A stretch of DNA of 64,000 nt from Brachycybe producta (GCA_036925085.1 JAUPFP010000005.1:7518498-7582497); one strand, 5' to 3'. Shown: positions 1-12,766, counted from the stretch's first letter. The notes: generated from the sequence alone by a model not told the origin. A program made the numbers and translations.

Positions 1-324
1 AGATGCCAGACCGTGGCACACAAGCAGCAGCTTTTCAACAACTTTCATGGTACACTTTAATATAAACATTTTTAAATTGTACAGTGCAGATTGTGCAGCA
101 CAATGCAATACAACAAATTGATGACTATAGTGTGACCCCCGGTATTTAGGTGCTTTTAAATGTTTGGAAACCAAACTACGATACAATGATACAAATATTT
201 AATTACTAAAATCAAGTGGTTATTTTTTTCAACAACAACAAAAAAAAATCAAGAGAAGTTTAAAACCTCCTCCTCCTCCTTGTATTACCTTTCTAGTACG
301 TAAACAGAAGATTTATGTTCTTAC

Positions 325-466
325 CTCTCTTTCATTGTTGCCAAATGAAATGCCAAGATTTGGCATTGCTCTTAGTATAGCTACCAAAGACTGTATGGTG
401 TTGCTATAAACCACAGGCCGATACTGTTTGAAATCTTCAGGAGTAAACCCACTTTCGTGAATAATT
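325..466 (-). CDS. GNAO1-like: G-protein alpha subunit, Go-like, coding exon 3
   Basis: The reverse complement encodes 47 residues after one base that completes the Lys codon begun in exon 2. It starts [19 protein letters not shown] and contains the family landmark YSNTIQS, then a segment ending [11 protein letters not shown]. This is the start of the helical domain that follows the P-loop in Gi/Go alpha subunits. The length of 142 bases is the usual length of exon 3 in this gene family. The acceptor reads ttgtgttacag and the donor GTAAGA. The LGISFG segment resembles Go alpha more than Gi alpha, so I favour Go. The remaining exons, with switch regions and C-terminus, must lie to the left of the window. 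Confidence 0.93.
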
Positions 467-854
467 CTGTAACACAAGAATCAAACAAGACAGAAGAAAC
501 ATTAATCTTTTGAGTGAGAGATTTATTTTGGGAACAAGCCAATAGGGCAACAACAACTACTATTTTATCTTTTAGTGGTATATAGTAGAAAGAAAGAAGA
601 AAAAAAAACATGGAAACACATTGAGAAGAAGTTGCCAAAACAGTTCTAGTTGAACACCTTCCTCGGCCTTTCTTACTCACTTATATAAATAATCTTCATA
701 CCTGTTGGCAACCAAACAAGGATCGATTTCAACCTAACTTTTTTATGGCTACCATATTTTACAATGTTAGAATAAATATCTCTACATTTGCTTGTATTTG
801 TCAGTATACAGTATGTAACAGAACTAACGCCTCAGTCTACAATATCAAAGTATA

Positions 855-905
855 TGTTACTGTCAATCTGCAGAATCAGTCAGTCTGCATATTGTCTAAG
901 AAATA
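855..905. repeat. Fragment of the TTACTGTCAATCTGC family
   Basis: TATGTTACTGTCAATCTGCA and the following AATCAGTCAGTCTGCA match the left arm of the palindrome at 33005. Confidence 0.55.
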
Positions 906-931
906 TACTACACATTTAAAACTTTAACATG

Positions 932-982
932 GTTGTTAACATGTCAAAATATAGGTTAAAACCTATATTTTGACATGACAAC
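932..982. repeat. Short perfect foldback
   Basis: CATGTCAAAATATAGGTT and AACCTATATTTTGACATG face each other with two A bases between, then a looser GTTGT/ACAAC pair. Confidence 0.7.
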
Positions 983-1849
983 AAAAAATAACATAGGACA
1001 TGTATTTCAATTAAGATGTTTAACTTATTTGTTTAGAAAACTAGACATTTTAACATGATTTTTCTAACTGATGTTTTTTTTTAAAATGTGTTAACATTTA
1101 CAATTTCTGAGGTATTTAATTTTAAACGATTTAGTTGCACGACACACTCACTCTTCCTACTGTGACTTAGATTGGGAGAGGGCTTTGAATTCTGAAACAT
1201 ACAGTAGAATCTAAAACTGCTACTATCTCCTAATTCCTTTATTTATAGAGATACTTGGTAATTTTTACTAATTAGTAGGCTAATGTCAAAAAAAATATAT
1301 AAATTACAGTGGATTATTTTTTTAAAACATCACATTTATAACTAAACTATGAAGATTGTTCCAAAAGTATTTATGGAAACAATTCTTTTTTTTACGTAAA
1401 AGTCAATAGTATTTATTTTTATCTTTAAACTTTTAGGATAAAACAATTTTTAGAAGCAATGTGAAGAACAAAATTAATATTTATTTAGAAACTAGACGTC
1501 TCGAAAAAAATAGATTGATGACATCTTTAAAACTGATTAAATTTTACATTTTCTACATCAACATTTTATGAAAAAAAACAAATGTTGAAATTGTCAAACA
1601 GCTGATTTTTAAACATTTATTTATTTATTTATTTTTTTTGGATTCCGAAAGATTTCTGAAACGTTTTTAATTCTTATGTATTCTAAAAGATTTCATAAAA
1701 TAAAGCCAAGTTAAACCTTAAAAAAAAGGATTTCTATAACGAGTCAATGATTAGTTTGTTTTAAGCTTAGTTTTCTTTAAAACTTTGCTTTGACTTAAGC
1801 AGCGTTTTAGAATATTGCCGTTAAAGTCAGTTTCAATAAAAAAAAACTT

Positions 1850-2045
1850 TACATTAATAATTTATCAATATTGATATCTTTTAAAACAAGCTTTTTATGT
1901 GAGTTTGAAAATATTCAAGCTTTAAGCAGGCAATATTTTTTTTTAAATTTTTTGGTCATAAAAAAGTTTATTTTGAAAGATAACTCAGACTAACTTTCTA
2001 GTTTCTGGTACATTTTCTCCTGAAACACAAAATAATTAGAACAAA
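1850..2045. repeat. Foldback family copy 1 (partial)
   Basis: It has the family landmarks TTGATATCTTTTAAAACAAG, CTTTAAGCAGGCAATATTTT, AAAGTTTATTTTGAAAGATA and TTTCTAGTTTCTGG in order. The outer parts are lost. Confidence 0.6.
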
Positions 2046-2305
2046 AAAGTATAAATTAACAAGAAATTGTCTACTTTACAAAAAAGCGAAATACATTCTT
2101 AATTTGTATTCAAATTAAAAATATATTTATATAAATTTAATGATAACATGAAACTGATTATCATTATCATCCTCATATCGCTCCTCCTTTCAAATGTCAA
2201 ACGCTCTTCAAACCCATTTTCATATTAGTAATATTCTTTCCACTAAAAGTTAAATTAAGCGCAAATTTAAAGTCTGGCCATAAAATATCTGCATTTTCAA
2301 ATACA

Positions 2306-2306
2306 C

Positions 2307-2345
<39 letters not shown>
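2306..2345. repeat. Microsatellite (GA)n
   Basis: A run of GA with two AAAG interruptions. Confidence 0.9.
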
Positions 2346-2349
<4 letters not shown>

Positions 2350-2599
2350 AGTGAACGTGAAAACACATTCTTTAATGTTTCGATCAATAATACTAATAAA
2401 CGTTACATGAGCTTATGTAAATAATGATCCAATGCCCTAACCGTGGAATTGGGCTCATTTGTACCACCCTATAATTATTAGTGAACATTTAAAATTAATG
2501 AATACCACAAAAATTACAACCCAATGGTGCATCATCCAAAATTTTTTTTTAAAAAAAAGGAAAGCAAGTAGGGCCTAACTTGCGGACAACTTTGTGGCG

Positions 2600-2830
2600 C
2601 CACATAAAGTGGTCGTTTTTAGCAGATCATTGATGATGACATAGGAGGGAGTGTTTAGACACTTGTTTTTTGCACCACAATGGCAATAAGTGGTTGAGTT
2701 CTGCCACAAACGGTGAAGACCGCCTGTTTGTCAATGTTAATCAAACACAAACCAGTGGCCCGCACTGATAACAGTTCATTGTTTTCAATTGTGATCCGTA
2801 TAAAGCAAACCACCAAAAGTGGTAACTGTG
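2600..2830. repeat. Dispersed repeat, copy 1
   Basis: GGCAATAAGTGGTTGAGTTC, TGCCACAAACGGTGAAGACC and GCACTGATAACAGTTCATTG have counterparts in the same order at 27496-27645. Confidence 0.5.
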
Positions 2831-4055
2831 AAGTCGACTTACTTCTTACAGTATTTATGCCTAATATTTTAAGTTATAATTATTGTAAAATTGATGATCA
2901 TTTACAGACGTCTGGGGCCAAATTTCAAACTATGTTTCATAAAAATTAAAAAAAATCGGCATACTTGTATCAACAATAAATAAGTAAAGACTAGAAAACA
3001 ACTTACCATTGGTAAAATGCTATTTAATAAATATCATTTTGTCATGGTTACGAATATTAAAGTGGTATAAATACCAACGAAATAAATGCTATTTATTATA
3101 CTGGTATTTGAAGTTTTTGAAAAATGACTCTGCAAGTAGCCAAGAAGGCCTGTGGTAGAGGGAAAAAAGTTCAATTGCAGCATGTGAAATGCAGTGTCAA
3201 AACCCAAAGATATAGTTATACACTAGCCAAACTAATCGGCGAACTTGAAACGAAAAAACAAAATTATGCAATTTGAAAATTGTCATAAAATGTTTATTTT
3301 CAAAGAAAATCGTCTTTAACGATTCATTTACTCTTCTAGTTTACACTAGTTATGTCACGTTTTGTAATTAACGTTGTTACAGAAGAAAAAAACAAGAGTT
3401 CTATTACATTGTTCACTTTTTATTTGCATATTTTGTAATGGCTGAATATAAATTTTCTCATGGGATGTGGCATCTATACCTAGTAAAGTAACCATTTTAC
3501 TAAGGATTTGGTAGTGCAACCGTTATACTGCATTAAGACAATTACCGTTTACTGCCTCACATTACAGCTTTTGAACTGGACTTAATTACATAGTTGCTTC
3601 TTCTTTTTCTTCATTGACCCAATATTATTATTATATTCGAGAAGCATGTATAATATTAAGTAGGACAAACTGATTATTTGCAAAATTCCATTTCTTGCAT
3701 TTCTGCGTTTTATATTCCTGCACATCTTACAAACTCCTGCAACATCACAGAAAATGATGCCAACCATTGAGTTCAAAATGACCCATTTTAAGAAACAAAC
3801 AAACAAAAAAATATCATTTCAAACGTTAAAATTTGTCATATTCTAAATACAAACTATATTTAGTAATTAAAGAAAATACCGAATGTACTGACGTCATAAT
3901 TCGTAACTATACCCCCCTCCCCCACACAAATATGTAATATAAAAAAAAACAGATGAACTACATGCATATATAATAAATTATAACAAATCTAATGAATGAA
4001 ATTAAATGAATGAATGAAATGAATTTGAGATTGTGTTTTTTTGAACTTTGGAATT

Positions 4056-4058
<3 letters not shown>

Positions 4059-4133
<75 letters not shown>

Positions 4134-4140
4134 TATATAT
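4059..4140. repeat. Microsatellite (AT)n
   Basis: About 36 uninterrupted AT units and a short tail after GC. Open frames of repeated Tyr-Ile through it are spurious. Confidence 0.95.
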
Positions 4141-4889
4141 TGTGTATTTCGAAGATTACATAAGCCACGCATATGCATTTCATTAAATGTTAAGCAAAGT
4201 GACAAACACCTACAAAAGCTTTTTGTCCCTACGACCATCCTCAGTGATAACATAATGATAAAGTTAGTTGATAAGAAATATGTACCCATGTACGCAGTTT
4301 TATATATGTAAAATAAAGTTTAAAAAAACCATGACAACGGGTACTTGAATAATTTATTTAGTGTCGGAGAGCAACATGTGAACATATCAACGTGGAAAGG
4401 GTGGAGGACCAAGGATTCAACCACAAAACACACACACAGTACATCTATTTAATTGGCCAATTTTATATTTATGAGTAATATACACGTAAATCTGAGCAGA
4501 ATTATTAACACAACTGAATCTATTGTGTTTTTATATAGTGGCGGCGGTACTTTGGCTCAAAATCAAAAATTAACACTTGCAACTTTAACTTGACTCATTC
4601 TGAATAGGAAAACCCTGTTCAGTGAGTTCAAGTTCAAGTTTATGTGCCAAATGCCCTTTCTGGAATTTTAAGCCCCTATATCTATCTTTTAAATAGGTGT
4701 GTTCCCATCTAATACGATTTTTTGATGGGACGAATTGGTTGGCGGTGAAGATTGGCACTGATGTGAATTGGAAAGTAGCAAAAAATGGAATAAACGAGTT
4801 AGGTTAGCTTAGGTGTGCAGAATAAAAATGAGTTAAAGTCATCTAATGCTAGTGGTTAACCGTCAAATCGCATAAAGCATACGAGTGCC

Positions 4890-5111
4890 TCAAAGGTAAA
4901 CTGTGTTAAGTGACATTTAAAAAAAACACGAAGTTTATATTTTAAAAATCACCTTGTCAAGTTCTATCAGCGGTAAACAGTGTTAAGTTCACAGTTTTAC
5001 ACATCGGCCGCTAGATGGAGGTAGGCGTATACCACGTTAAGTGCTATTCCCTTCAATGAGGAGAAAAACTTTCAAATAAAGGTTTTGTGACTTAACACAG
5101 TTTACCTCTGA
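4890..5111. mobile_element. MITE with 22-bp inverted ends
   Basis: The ends AGGTAAACTGTGTTAAGTGA and TGACTTAACACAGTTTACCT are nearly perfect inverted copies about 220 bp apart. The interior contains CGGCCGCTAGATGG. Confidence 0.65.
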
Positions 5112-6374
5112 GACGGAATGCAGCACAAAAAAGAATTTACAAATGGTAAACAGTGGATATAAATTGAAATAGTTTATTTCATGTCAAAAGTCATATATGC
5201 TATAGCTGTATATGACAATTTACTGTCTTATGACAGTATTAATATCTTTATGTATTGATCTCCCAAAATAGTAGAAAAATGTCCTAAAAAAGTTACTTTC
5301 AAGATGATAACTTCCAAAATTAACATTAATTATAATTTTATAAATTATTTTTTTTTATAAAAATAAGTCTATTTTCGTTTGTTTTTTCACTTCAAAGTTG
5401 CCAAAAGAATAAAACTTGAAATTTAATCAAAAATAAAATAGGGAAATTCATTATGTCAGTAACTAATAGTTTTTAACTAACTTTTAAATTGTCTTATTCA
5501 ATTTACTTCCAGCCTTGCTTTTTTTAAGCTGAGACGTGCATTTTTTATACACACTGAAATTATATATATAGAAACCATTTTGTAAGTGCAGCTGTATATA
5601 AAATTTGAAATGTATATTCAATACAGTAGTTAATTTTTCATGGCCATCAAACTATTTTTCTCAAACAATAAATAAATATCCTTGAGAAAAAATCCAGCTT
5701 CATTCACTTGTAACGTAATATATTTTGACAAGTGATTCTCAAGTGTCCAGACTTTTCATATAGAAATTCTAAATGTAAGATATTTTTTTTTGAACTCGTT
5801 CGTTTTCTTCTTTAGTTGCATAACAGTAAAATAAAAAAAAATTGGCAAACTCCTGTACTGGCAGTTAATTCCAAATCTTTACATAAGAGCTAATTGATCT
5901 ATAGAAAAGAAGAACATTAAACTCCTCCATTGACTACTTACTGTTGCCGCACACACAACTCAAGTTACACACTAACAAAATGTATTTATTTAACGATTGT
6001 CAATATTAAAAAGCATTTACCAAAAACCACAAGCTGCAGAAGCAACACGAAAATTGTGTTCTGTTTTGATTTGAACTGAAATACTAAACTGAAATAACCA
6101 CACAAAAAAAAAACCAGTCAGTTATTCAGTTTGGATCTTATGCTACATTTATAGTAGGAATCTTGCTAGCACGTCCTTTTTGATCTGTGTATGAACATCA
6201 CGCAAATCTGGAAAAAGTCATTGTGAAAATTGAACTCTAAACGTGGTATTAAGGCTTGTTTAGTAGTGTGCTGAAGATGAAACAGTTTTACTGAAGCTTA
6301 GTTGTTTATCTTACTAGTAAAGGCTTGTTTTGTAGCGCACTGAAGATGAACACTTGGTAGCAGAAGATGAAATA

Positions 6375-6748
6375 CTAGTGGGGTAACCCGTCATAAATGA
6401 CGGGAGTTTTGTTCCTTTTGTTCCTTTTTTACTCCTTTCATTTCAATTTCAGTCACCCCTCCCCCTTTTTTCCTACCTCCACGTTTCTCTCTCGCCCTCT
6501 ACACTTTCCAACTTTTTCCCCTTCCACGTTTCTCTCTCTCCCCTCCCTTCTACACTTTCCAACCTTTTCCCCTCTCCAATTTAATATCATGGGGTTCCTG
6601 GATGGGGAGTGTGCAACATATAGTTGACCTTGAGAAAAAAAGCCGTTCATTTATTCAAATTTATATAAATTCCGACGTGCTTCAATGGTTGTACAGCGTT
6701 ACTTCAGAGACACAAGACAGATAGATACCCACACAGACCTGGGATATT
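6375..6748 (-). mobile_element. Helitron-like element, copy 1
   Basis: Read on the minus strand it starts in AT-rich DNA before CCCAGGTCTGTG. It ends with the hairpin CCCGTCATTTATGACGGG, eight bases and CTAG followed by T. A 3' hairpin about 10 bases from a terminal CTAG is the mark of Helitrons. No protein is encoded. The internal part is the pyrimidine-rich block shared with the other copies. The 5' border is approximate. Confidence 0.6.
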
Positions 6749-6757
6749 ATATATATA

Positions 6758-6892
6758 CTAGTGGGGTAACCCGTCATAAATGACGGGAGCAAAATTCACA
6801 GGCAATTTTACTCCTTTCGTTTCAATTTCAGTCACCCCCTCCCACTTTTCTCTCTCTCTCCCCCGTCTACACTTTCCAAACTTTTCCCCTCA
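6758..6892 (-). mobile_element. Helitron-like element, copy 2, truncated
   Basis: It has the same hairpin and CTAG end, beginning at 6758 only nine bases from copy 1 and in the same orientation. The homology stops at about 6892 in the pyrimidine-rich part, so its 5' half is missing. Confidence 0.55.
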
Positions 6893-7163
6893 CGGGGATG
6901 AAATTTTTAGGCTGAAACTAAAGGTTCTAGCTGAAAGTTTGTAAAGCTGAAATATCTCATTGTATCAGATATTCTACTCGTTGTAGCTGGCAAGTGGACG
7001 ATGCCATCATCACGTGATTACCAACAACCAATAAAAATGTAAATACACCATTGAGTGTAAATAATTTTCTTGTGAAGGCCACACGACATCGACCTTGTAA
7101 GTTAAAACAAATTTTTGAGGTGCTTAGAACTAAGGACCTTGGCAGACAGTCGACTTTTGAAAG

Positions 7164-7352
7164 GCTTTTTGGCGACCAAATGAAGTCTAGTTGTCGCTGG
7201 ACTGTTGTCGCATTGTATTTTTCCTGGAAGGATGGCAACCTTGGCACACAAGCGGCTTTCATCTGTGTGCCTAGGTTTGTACATCTTTCCATAGAAAATA
7301 CATTGCGACGACAGCCCGACGACGACTTTCGACTTCATTTTGTTGCCAAAAT
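7164..7352. repeat. Foldback element, about 85-bp arms
   Basis: The left arm TTTGGCGACCAAATGAAGTC onward pairs with the right arm ending GACTTCATTTTGTTGCCAAA through matching AATGTATTTT, GGAAAGATG and GGCACACA blocks. A decayed half-copy is at about 28080-28190. Confidence 0.65.
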
Positions 7353-7790
7353 GTCTTGTGAACTGAAAAGTTGAGATGTTTTGTTTTAGCTGAAAATGAA
7401 TGAGCACATTAACTGAAAATCTCTTACTTTCATCTTCAGTTATGTACAGGCGAATTTATTATTGAATTGAAGATGAGCATTGTATGAGGTGAAGCAGAAC
7501 TGTCCTGTCAGCTTATGCTTGTCCTCTGCCAGCATGTGTATTTTTAAGTGAGCTGAAGATTAAACTCATTAGTTGAAGTAGTAGTTTGGAGATTATATAT
7601 GATAAGGCAGATTTAGTAGGTGCACTGATTATAAACATTCTGTAGTTGAAGATGAAATCTAGTGTCATGATGGCTATAACATACAGTATATATGACACTA
7701 AATTTAATCTTCAGCATATTAATAAATCCACCTGTAGAGTTGATGAATATTAGATAAAAAAAACATATTTAGCATCAGCACTAGTATATA

Positions 7791-7990
7791 CTTGCCTCAT
7801 CTTAAGAAGAAGCTCATGACGTCATTGGGGTTAATGTAAAATTTAGGTTTGTGTCATTTACAATAGTCTAATAGAAAAGGGATGGTATCAAACATTCTTT
7901 TGTTATTACCTCCTTTTCATTAGACGACACAAGCCTATCTTTTTCGTCAACCCAAATGCCGTCACAAGGTTCTTCTTATAATGAGGCAGG
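7791..7990. mobile_element. MITE with long inverted arms and TA flanks
   Basis: About 80-base arms run from CTTGCCTCATCTTAAGAAGA to TCTTCTTATAATGAGGCAGG, with TATA on both sides, which suggests a Tc1/mariner-type TA duplication. The left arm contains TGACGTCA. Confidence 0.68.
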
Positions 7991-8269
7991 TATAATATAT
8001 CCACGTTAATGCCATGTTTACATTAGTTCAGATTTCGTCTTTTCTAGATAATGACACGTTTTGTACAGGTTAAGTATGACTTCGTTTATAGTCGCGTGAC
8101 ATGCTTCACATATATTATTATGATCACACGTCAAAACAGGACGAGAAACTACTATAATTTATTATTTCAAAGTCAATGCAAATGTTGAAGTTTAGCTAAC
8201 GAACTCTTAAAAGGGGTGTACTACCGTAAAGTGGTATAGCATACAAATCACTGGTTTGCTTCTATCTAG

Positions 8270-8640
8270 AATATTACATCATCATGTGGAGTCCTCACAC
8301 TGCAGAGTTGGTTCATTCTGTTGAAATGTTTCAATATAAAGGTGGCAAATATGAGATTGTTGAGAGTTTAACAAAAATTATTTCAAAGCTTGGTTGGGAC
8401 AATTTGCTTGCAAAGAGGGCAGATTTTAGTCTTTAACATTTTTAAGAGGATGATGGCAAAGGCTCTTGTCCTAAAGTTCACAAACCAACTTCAAGTAAAA
8501 TTGTACAGATCATCATTCTATTTGAGTAGAAGTGACCACTCTTAACAAAATTAGAGAGATTTTCACTTAAACCCATTCATATTACTAATCATTTGTTTCC
8601 AGGATAATAAGACAATGGAACTCTCTCTTGCAGATTATGA
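8270..8640 (+). pseudogene. Decayed non-LTR retrotransposon (LINE) fragment, 3' end of reverse transcriptase
   Basis: Broken reading frames give MWSPHTAELVHSVEMFQYKG, then KLGWDNLLAKRAD and, shifted, IIRQWNSL. This follows the conserved tail of LINE reverse transcriptases (W.PHT..., LGW..L..RR, R.WN.L). Several stops and frame changes show it is dead. Confidence 0.5.
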
Positions 8641-8950
8641 CTATTCTGCGTTTTTTTCACATTCAAGGGTTTCCACACATTACAACAGAAAACATTTCAA
8701 AAACATTGTTGAGTTTATAGAATAGGCAAGAAAAAATAAAGAGGATAAGCCATAAAGACTAATGCTACTGAAGGACGCCTTCTTATTGGCTGATAAAATA
8801 TCTCCATGTCACAAGAAGACAGAATTTTACTGTTTTTTTTTTGTTTTTTCTGCATACATTCTGCCAAATAAATAGAAAACAGTTAATAATTCATATTATA
8901 TAGTAGATTTATACAGTAGATTTTTTTCTGCATGTGTGAACCATTACTAA
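8640..8950. repeat. Single-arm copy of the large palindrome family
   Basis: It shares CATTCAAGGGTTTCCACAC, CTGAAGGACGCCTTCTTATT, GGCTGATAAAATAT and TTTCTGCATGTGTGA with the left arm of the palindrome at 25420. Confidence 0.6.
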
Positions 8951-9603
8951 CTCATCATGCATTTTGACAAAACGCGAGAAAACCCAGTAGTAAAGGCGGT
9001 ATAACCACAATAAGAACAAAATTTTCAGCATAGGTACTAAGATTAGACTCATCCCATATATGTGATTCTCATAAGCCATTTACTTTCAAAGACCTGATGA
9101 TATTAAATATAATGCGGATCTCAGGAAGTGGAAAAATATTGACAAAACAAGATACACCAGTTTCCTTAATTCCCAACTGCATTGCAATTATTCTTGAGTT
9201 AAAAAAAAAGTAAAGAATTATTTCTGGAAGCAAAAGTCGACCAACATCTGCAGCTAACGTTTATAGACTTTTGGGCAAAAAAAAAACGCTGCATAAGAGA
9301 AAAAAAAAGCTGAGATAGAAACATATTTCTAGCATATAGAATGGATTGGAAGTCAAGAGTTCTGTATATAAGAAAAAAAAAACGTGAATGCATTTGCTGT
9401 TAAGAATAAGATACTTCATAACGACAATATTGCGTGCATTTTGGACGAGAAAAAAATATCAGCTATTGACATGTCAAAGATGCATTATGGTTCTGAAAAT
9501 AAAAATGAAAGGGTCACAAGGAGACACTCCAATATTCAAAAAATTGCATCTTTATGGATGCAAAAAAAAAACTCAAACGTCAAATAAACCTTTCTCTACT
9601 GAT

Positions 9604-9604
9604 G

Positions 9605-9671
<67 letters not shown>
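9604..9671. repeat. Compound microsatellite (TC)n(AC)n
   Basis: About eight TC units followed by about 25 AC units. Confidence 0.95.
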
Positions 9672-9675
<4 letters not shown>

Positions 9676-10344
9676 TCTAAGGTTTTTGACAATGCATTAA
9701 TGCATGGTTGCATTTAGACTCTCTGAAACAAGATTTCATGGCTGCTCAAAACTCAAAGAAAGACATTTAAGTGTCGAGAACTGTCCTACACACTAATATA
9801 GTTGTCACATGTGACACATATTTGAAATGCTTGCAATGTTTCACTGGATGACTGACTGATCACTGCAAAATAGTCAGTAGTGACCAGTTACACTAACTGG
9901 TGGTCATATTGTGATTTGCATGTTACTGGTTGCTAAATAATGTAGGCTACTACATACGAGCGTACACTTCCTGAGTAACTTAGTTAACAAAGAAAAAATA
10001 TGTGACGAGAATCATTGCATGCATTCAAATTTACAAGTTGCATTCTTGATAAAATGTACTTATAGATGTTTGGATAGTCTCGCTTGAAGTTGTCACAACT
10101 ACTAACTTGTCAGTAAAAAGTACAACGACTAAAGGAATCAACAGTGTTGAAACCAACAAATTGAATCGTGTATGGATGTGATAAAACTAAGTGTTTTCGA
10201 ATGCACCCCAAGTCACTGTTAACTAGAGGTTAGGAGTGTTAGGAGTCGTCCGGACTCCTAAATTTTCTCGAATCCGAATCCATTCTCGAATCTCCCAAAT
10301 CTCTCGAATCCTTCATATATAAATCCTATATTATTATATATATA

Positions 10345-10698
10345 TTTTGCCAGGTCTGTGTCTCTGTGTGTCTTTCTACATGTATATATCTTTCTCTCTT
10401 TCTGGGATAACGCTGTACAACCATTGAAGCACATCGGAATTTATATAAATTTGAATAAATGAACTTTTTTTTTTCTCTCAAGGTCAACTATATGTTGCAC
10501 CCTTCCCATCCAAGAACCCCATGATATTAAATTGGAGAGGGGGAAAAGGTTGAAAAGTGTAGAAGAGGGCGAGAGAGAAAAGTGGGAGGGGGTGACGAAA
10601 ATTGAAATGAAAGGAGTAAAAAAAGGAAAAAACGACGCGCATGCGCACAATTGTCTGTTAATTTTGCTCCCGTCATTTATGACGGGTTACCCCACTAG
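10345..10698 (+). mobile_element. Helitron-like element, copy 3
   Basis: It starts near CCAGGTCTGTG and ends at the hairpin CCCGTCATTTATGACGGG (10669-10686) plus TTACCCCA and CTAG (10695-10698), followed by T. Compared with copies 5 and 6, it lacks most of the internal palindrome. Confidence 0.6.
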
Positions 10699-11098
10699 TT
10701 CATTAAGAATATACAAATAAATGAAATAATATTAAGTATTAAATTGTTAGTATTTAATAAAAAAAAAACAGTGTGGCGGCACTCAGGGTCGTCACAAGGT
10801 GATTAATTGGTGATCCGGGGTACCACCGAAATTGCAACAATCGCCGGGGTTTTTTTTGTTAGTGAACGCTTCTATTGGACGTCAATGGAGTTGAAACTAA
10901 TTTTAACAAAGTTTTTAACAGTTTTTTTTAGGTTAGGATTCGAATCTCGAATATTTTTCAAAATTCGCGGGATTCGAAAATTCGAATGTCCCATCCCTAC
11001 TTTTAGCTATTTTGCAGAGACTAGTTTACCCAGTGTAACCAGGCGTTTACACCTTTTTTACATAGTTACATCACATACCAACACAGCTGAAGTATATC

Positions 11099-11120
11099 AC
11101 CACACACACACACACACACA
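11099..11120. repeat. Microsatellite (CA)n
   Basis: About eleven CA units. Confidence 0.9.
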
Positions 11121-11766
11121 TTTGAAGGATACACCCACTGAATCTCAACAGACGGAAGCACATGGCTTCTAAAAAGCAACTATTTTTAGTTGTAAAAAGT
11201 TCAGTTTAGTTTACATTGTGAGCCCAAACTGCACACTTGAAAATGTACAAGTATACTCACTATCTTCATAGTGTAAAAATAAATTGCAAACTGACATTTT
11301 TGTTAGTTTTTAACTTTTTTTTAAAAAAAGATAAAACTACTATATTTTGTAACCTATAACTATTCTCAACCATATCAATGTCACTAACGCCAATCATCTG
11401 TCATCCGTTCTTTACATTCATGTGTTATTAATTTATGACGAAAAAAATGAAACAGGATAAATTAAAGCCGCAATTTCTAAAATAAATTCTAGAAATGATA
11501 AATTCTAAAATGCACTTACAACTATGATATATAGCATACATGTATAGTAAAAAAAAAAATTGTTAAAAAATTGTTACTTAATATGTTTTCCAAAACCTTA
11601 CTTCCTCTTCCGTATAATATATATAAAAAAACAAAAATTACATTTGAATATATAACCGAACATGTAATTTTTGTTCAGATAATATATAGCATACGAGCCT
11701 ACGCGTACCTGATGGAACAAAACCAAAAAAATGCCACATTTAAAGGTGCAACATTTCAGGTTCTAT

Positions 11767-12757
11767 TGTGACGGACCTTTTTCCACTAGTAGAATCTGCT
11801 CTTTTAGGTTGATACGAGCGAGTTTTCACTCGTATGGATAGTGAGTGGCTAGGTCACTAATTCTACTGGCCCGGGAGGACTAGACCAATATAACGTCTAT
11901 TTCGTGTCCTCACTAGTCTCTGGCAAAAGACTTCACAGTCTTGAGGATCTTTAATCTCTGTATCTCTCGGACTTTCGTCCGTAAATCTGCCCTAAGAATC
12001 GTGCAAAATATACTCACTCTCTTGTGTTGCAGGTTTGCACCTGTTGGGTCATCGAAGTATCCAAAAAGGTGAAGAGCTGCAATGATGAAATGCACAACCG
12101 CGGAATTTTAGTCAAAAACAATTAAACACCACTGTTTAGTTTAAATATAAAATCGTTGTTTATTTCGTAGATAAAAACATTAAATGAATCGAACTGGTTT
12201 AAGAACACAACACATAGAAATAATAACATTCAAAATAATATCTAAAAACCTAGCCAGAATTGGGCATAGGTTCGTTATTTAAGAACTAACTAACTGAAAA
12301 TCCTTCAAAAATCTATCCCAATTTGGGCATAGATTCTCTGTTTTAAAAAATGCTTCCTTACATACAAAAACACGGCCTTTTTATACCCAAAAAGAGGATA
12401 CTGAGAACACTTTCTCAGTAGCCCCTGATTGGGCAAAAACAAAAGTAAAAACCAAACTGGCCAATCAAAAGTGATTGACCAGTGGTCACCAAAATATTAG
12501 ACACGTCACCCTTTTAATTAAAAGGGGAAAAAACGAAAACAACTTCGAATTAAAATGATAAGAATCCACTCATGTGGAAGGATAATACAATGGTAAAGAG
12601 GGGAGAACGATAAGGTCAAGCTAAAAATAGAATCTGGGTCAATCGGTACCTATTAGTACCGAGTGGCCCAGAAGCTACAAAATACACAGTGCCTACAAAA
12701 TTAAAGAAACAAAACGGCGCTAAATTAATAAAATAGCGGCGGCCCCAAAACGTCTCA
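11767..12757 (-). repeat. 3' LTR of the retrotransposon (991 bp)
   Basis: It matches 19694-20684 over 991 bp with one difference I can see (G at 12505, A at 20432). In element sense it starts TGAGACG and ends CGTCACA, the usual TG...CA. It carries a TATAAAAA box (12378-12385) and an AATAAA signal (12159-12164), which here would end the element transcript. Confidence 0.95.
12159..12164 (-). terminator. Polyadenylation signal AATAAA in the 3' LTR
   Basis: On the minus strand AATAAA lies about 215 bases downstream of the LTR TATA box, as expected for the R-region end of an LTR. The 5' LTR copy is at 20086-20091. Confidence 0.6.
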
Positions 12758-12766
12758 CTCCCCCCG
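12758..12766 (-). other. Polypurine tract next to the 3' LTR
   Basis: On the minus strand CGGGGGGAG abuts the 3' LTR, which starts TGAGACG. It is the expected primer site for plus-strand DNA synthesis. A second, longer purine run with the same AGTCGGGGGGAG core lies 5' of it at 12811-12824. Confidence 0.75.

Noticed and set aside
3989-4311. Three overlapping open frames of repeated Tyr-Ile on both strands
   Set aside because: They are translations of an AT dinucleotide repeat with no conserved flanks.
10925-10945. GGATTCGAATC as a tRNA B box
   Set aside because: There is no A box, no cloverleaf and no CCA-side stem around it; it belongs to a repetitive TTCGAA cluster.
10220-11005. TCGAATCC-rich flanks on both sides of Helitron-like copy 3, possibly one interrupted hAT element
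   Set aside because: The two flanks are not convincing inverted copies and no target duplication could be found.
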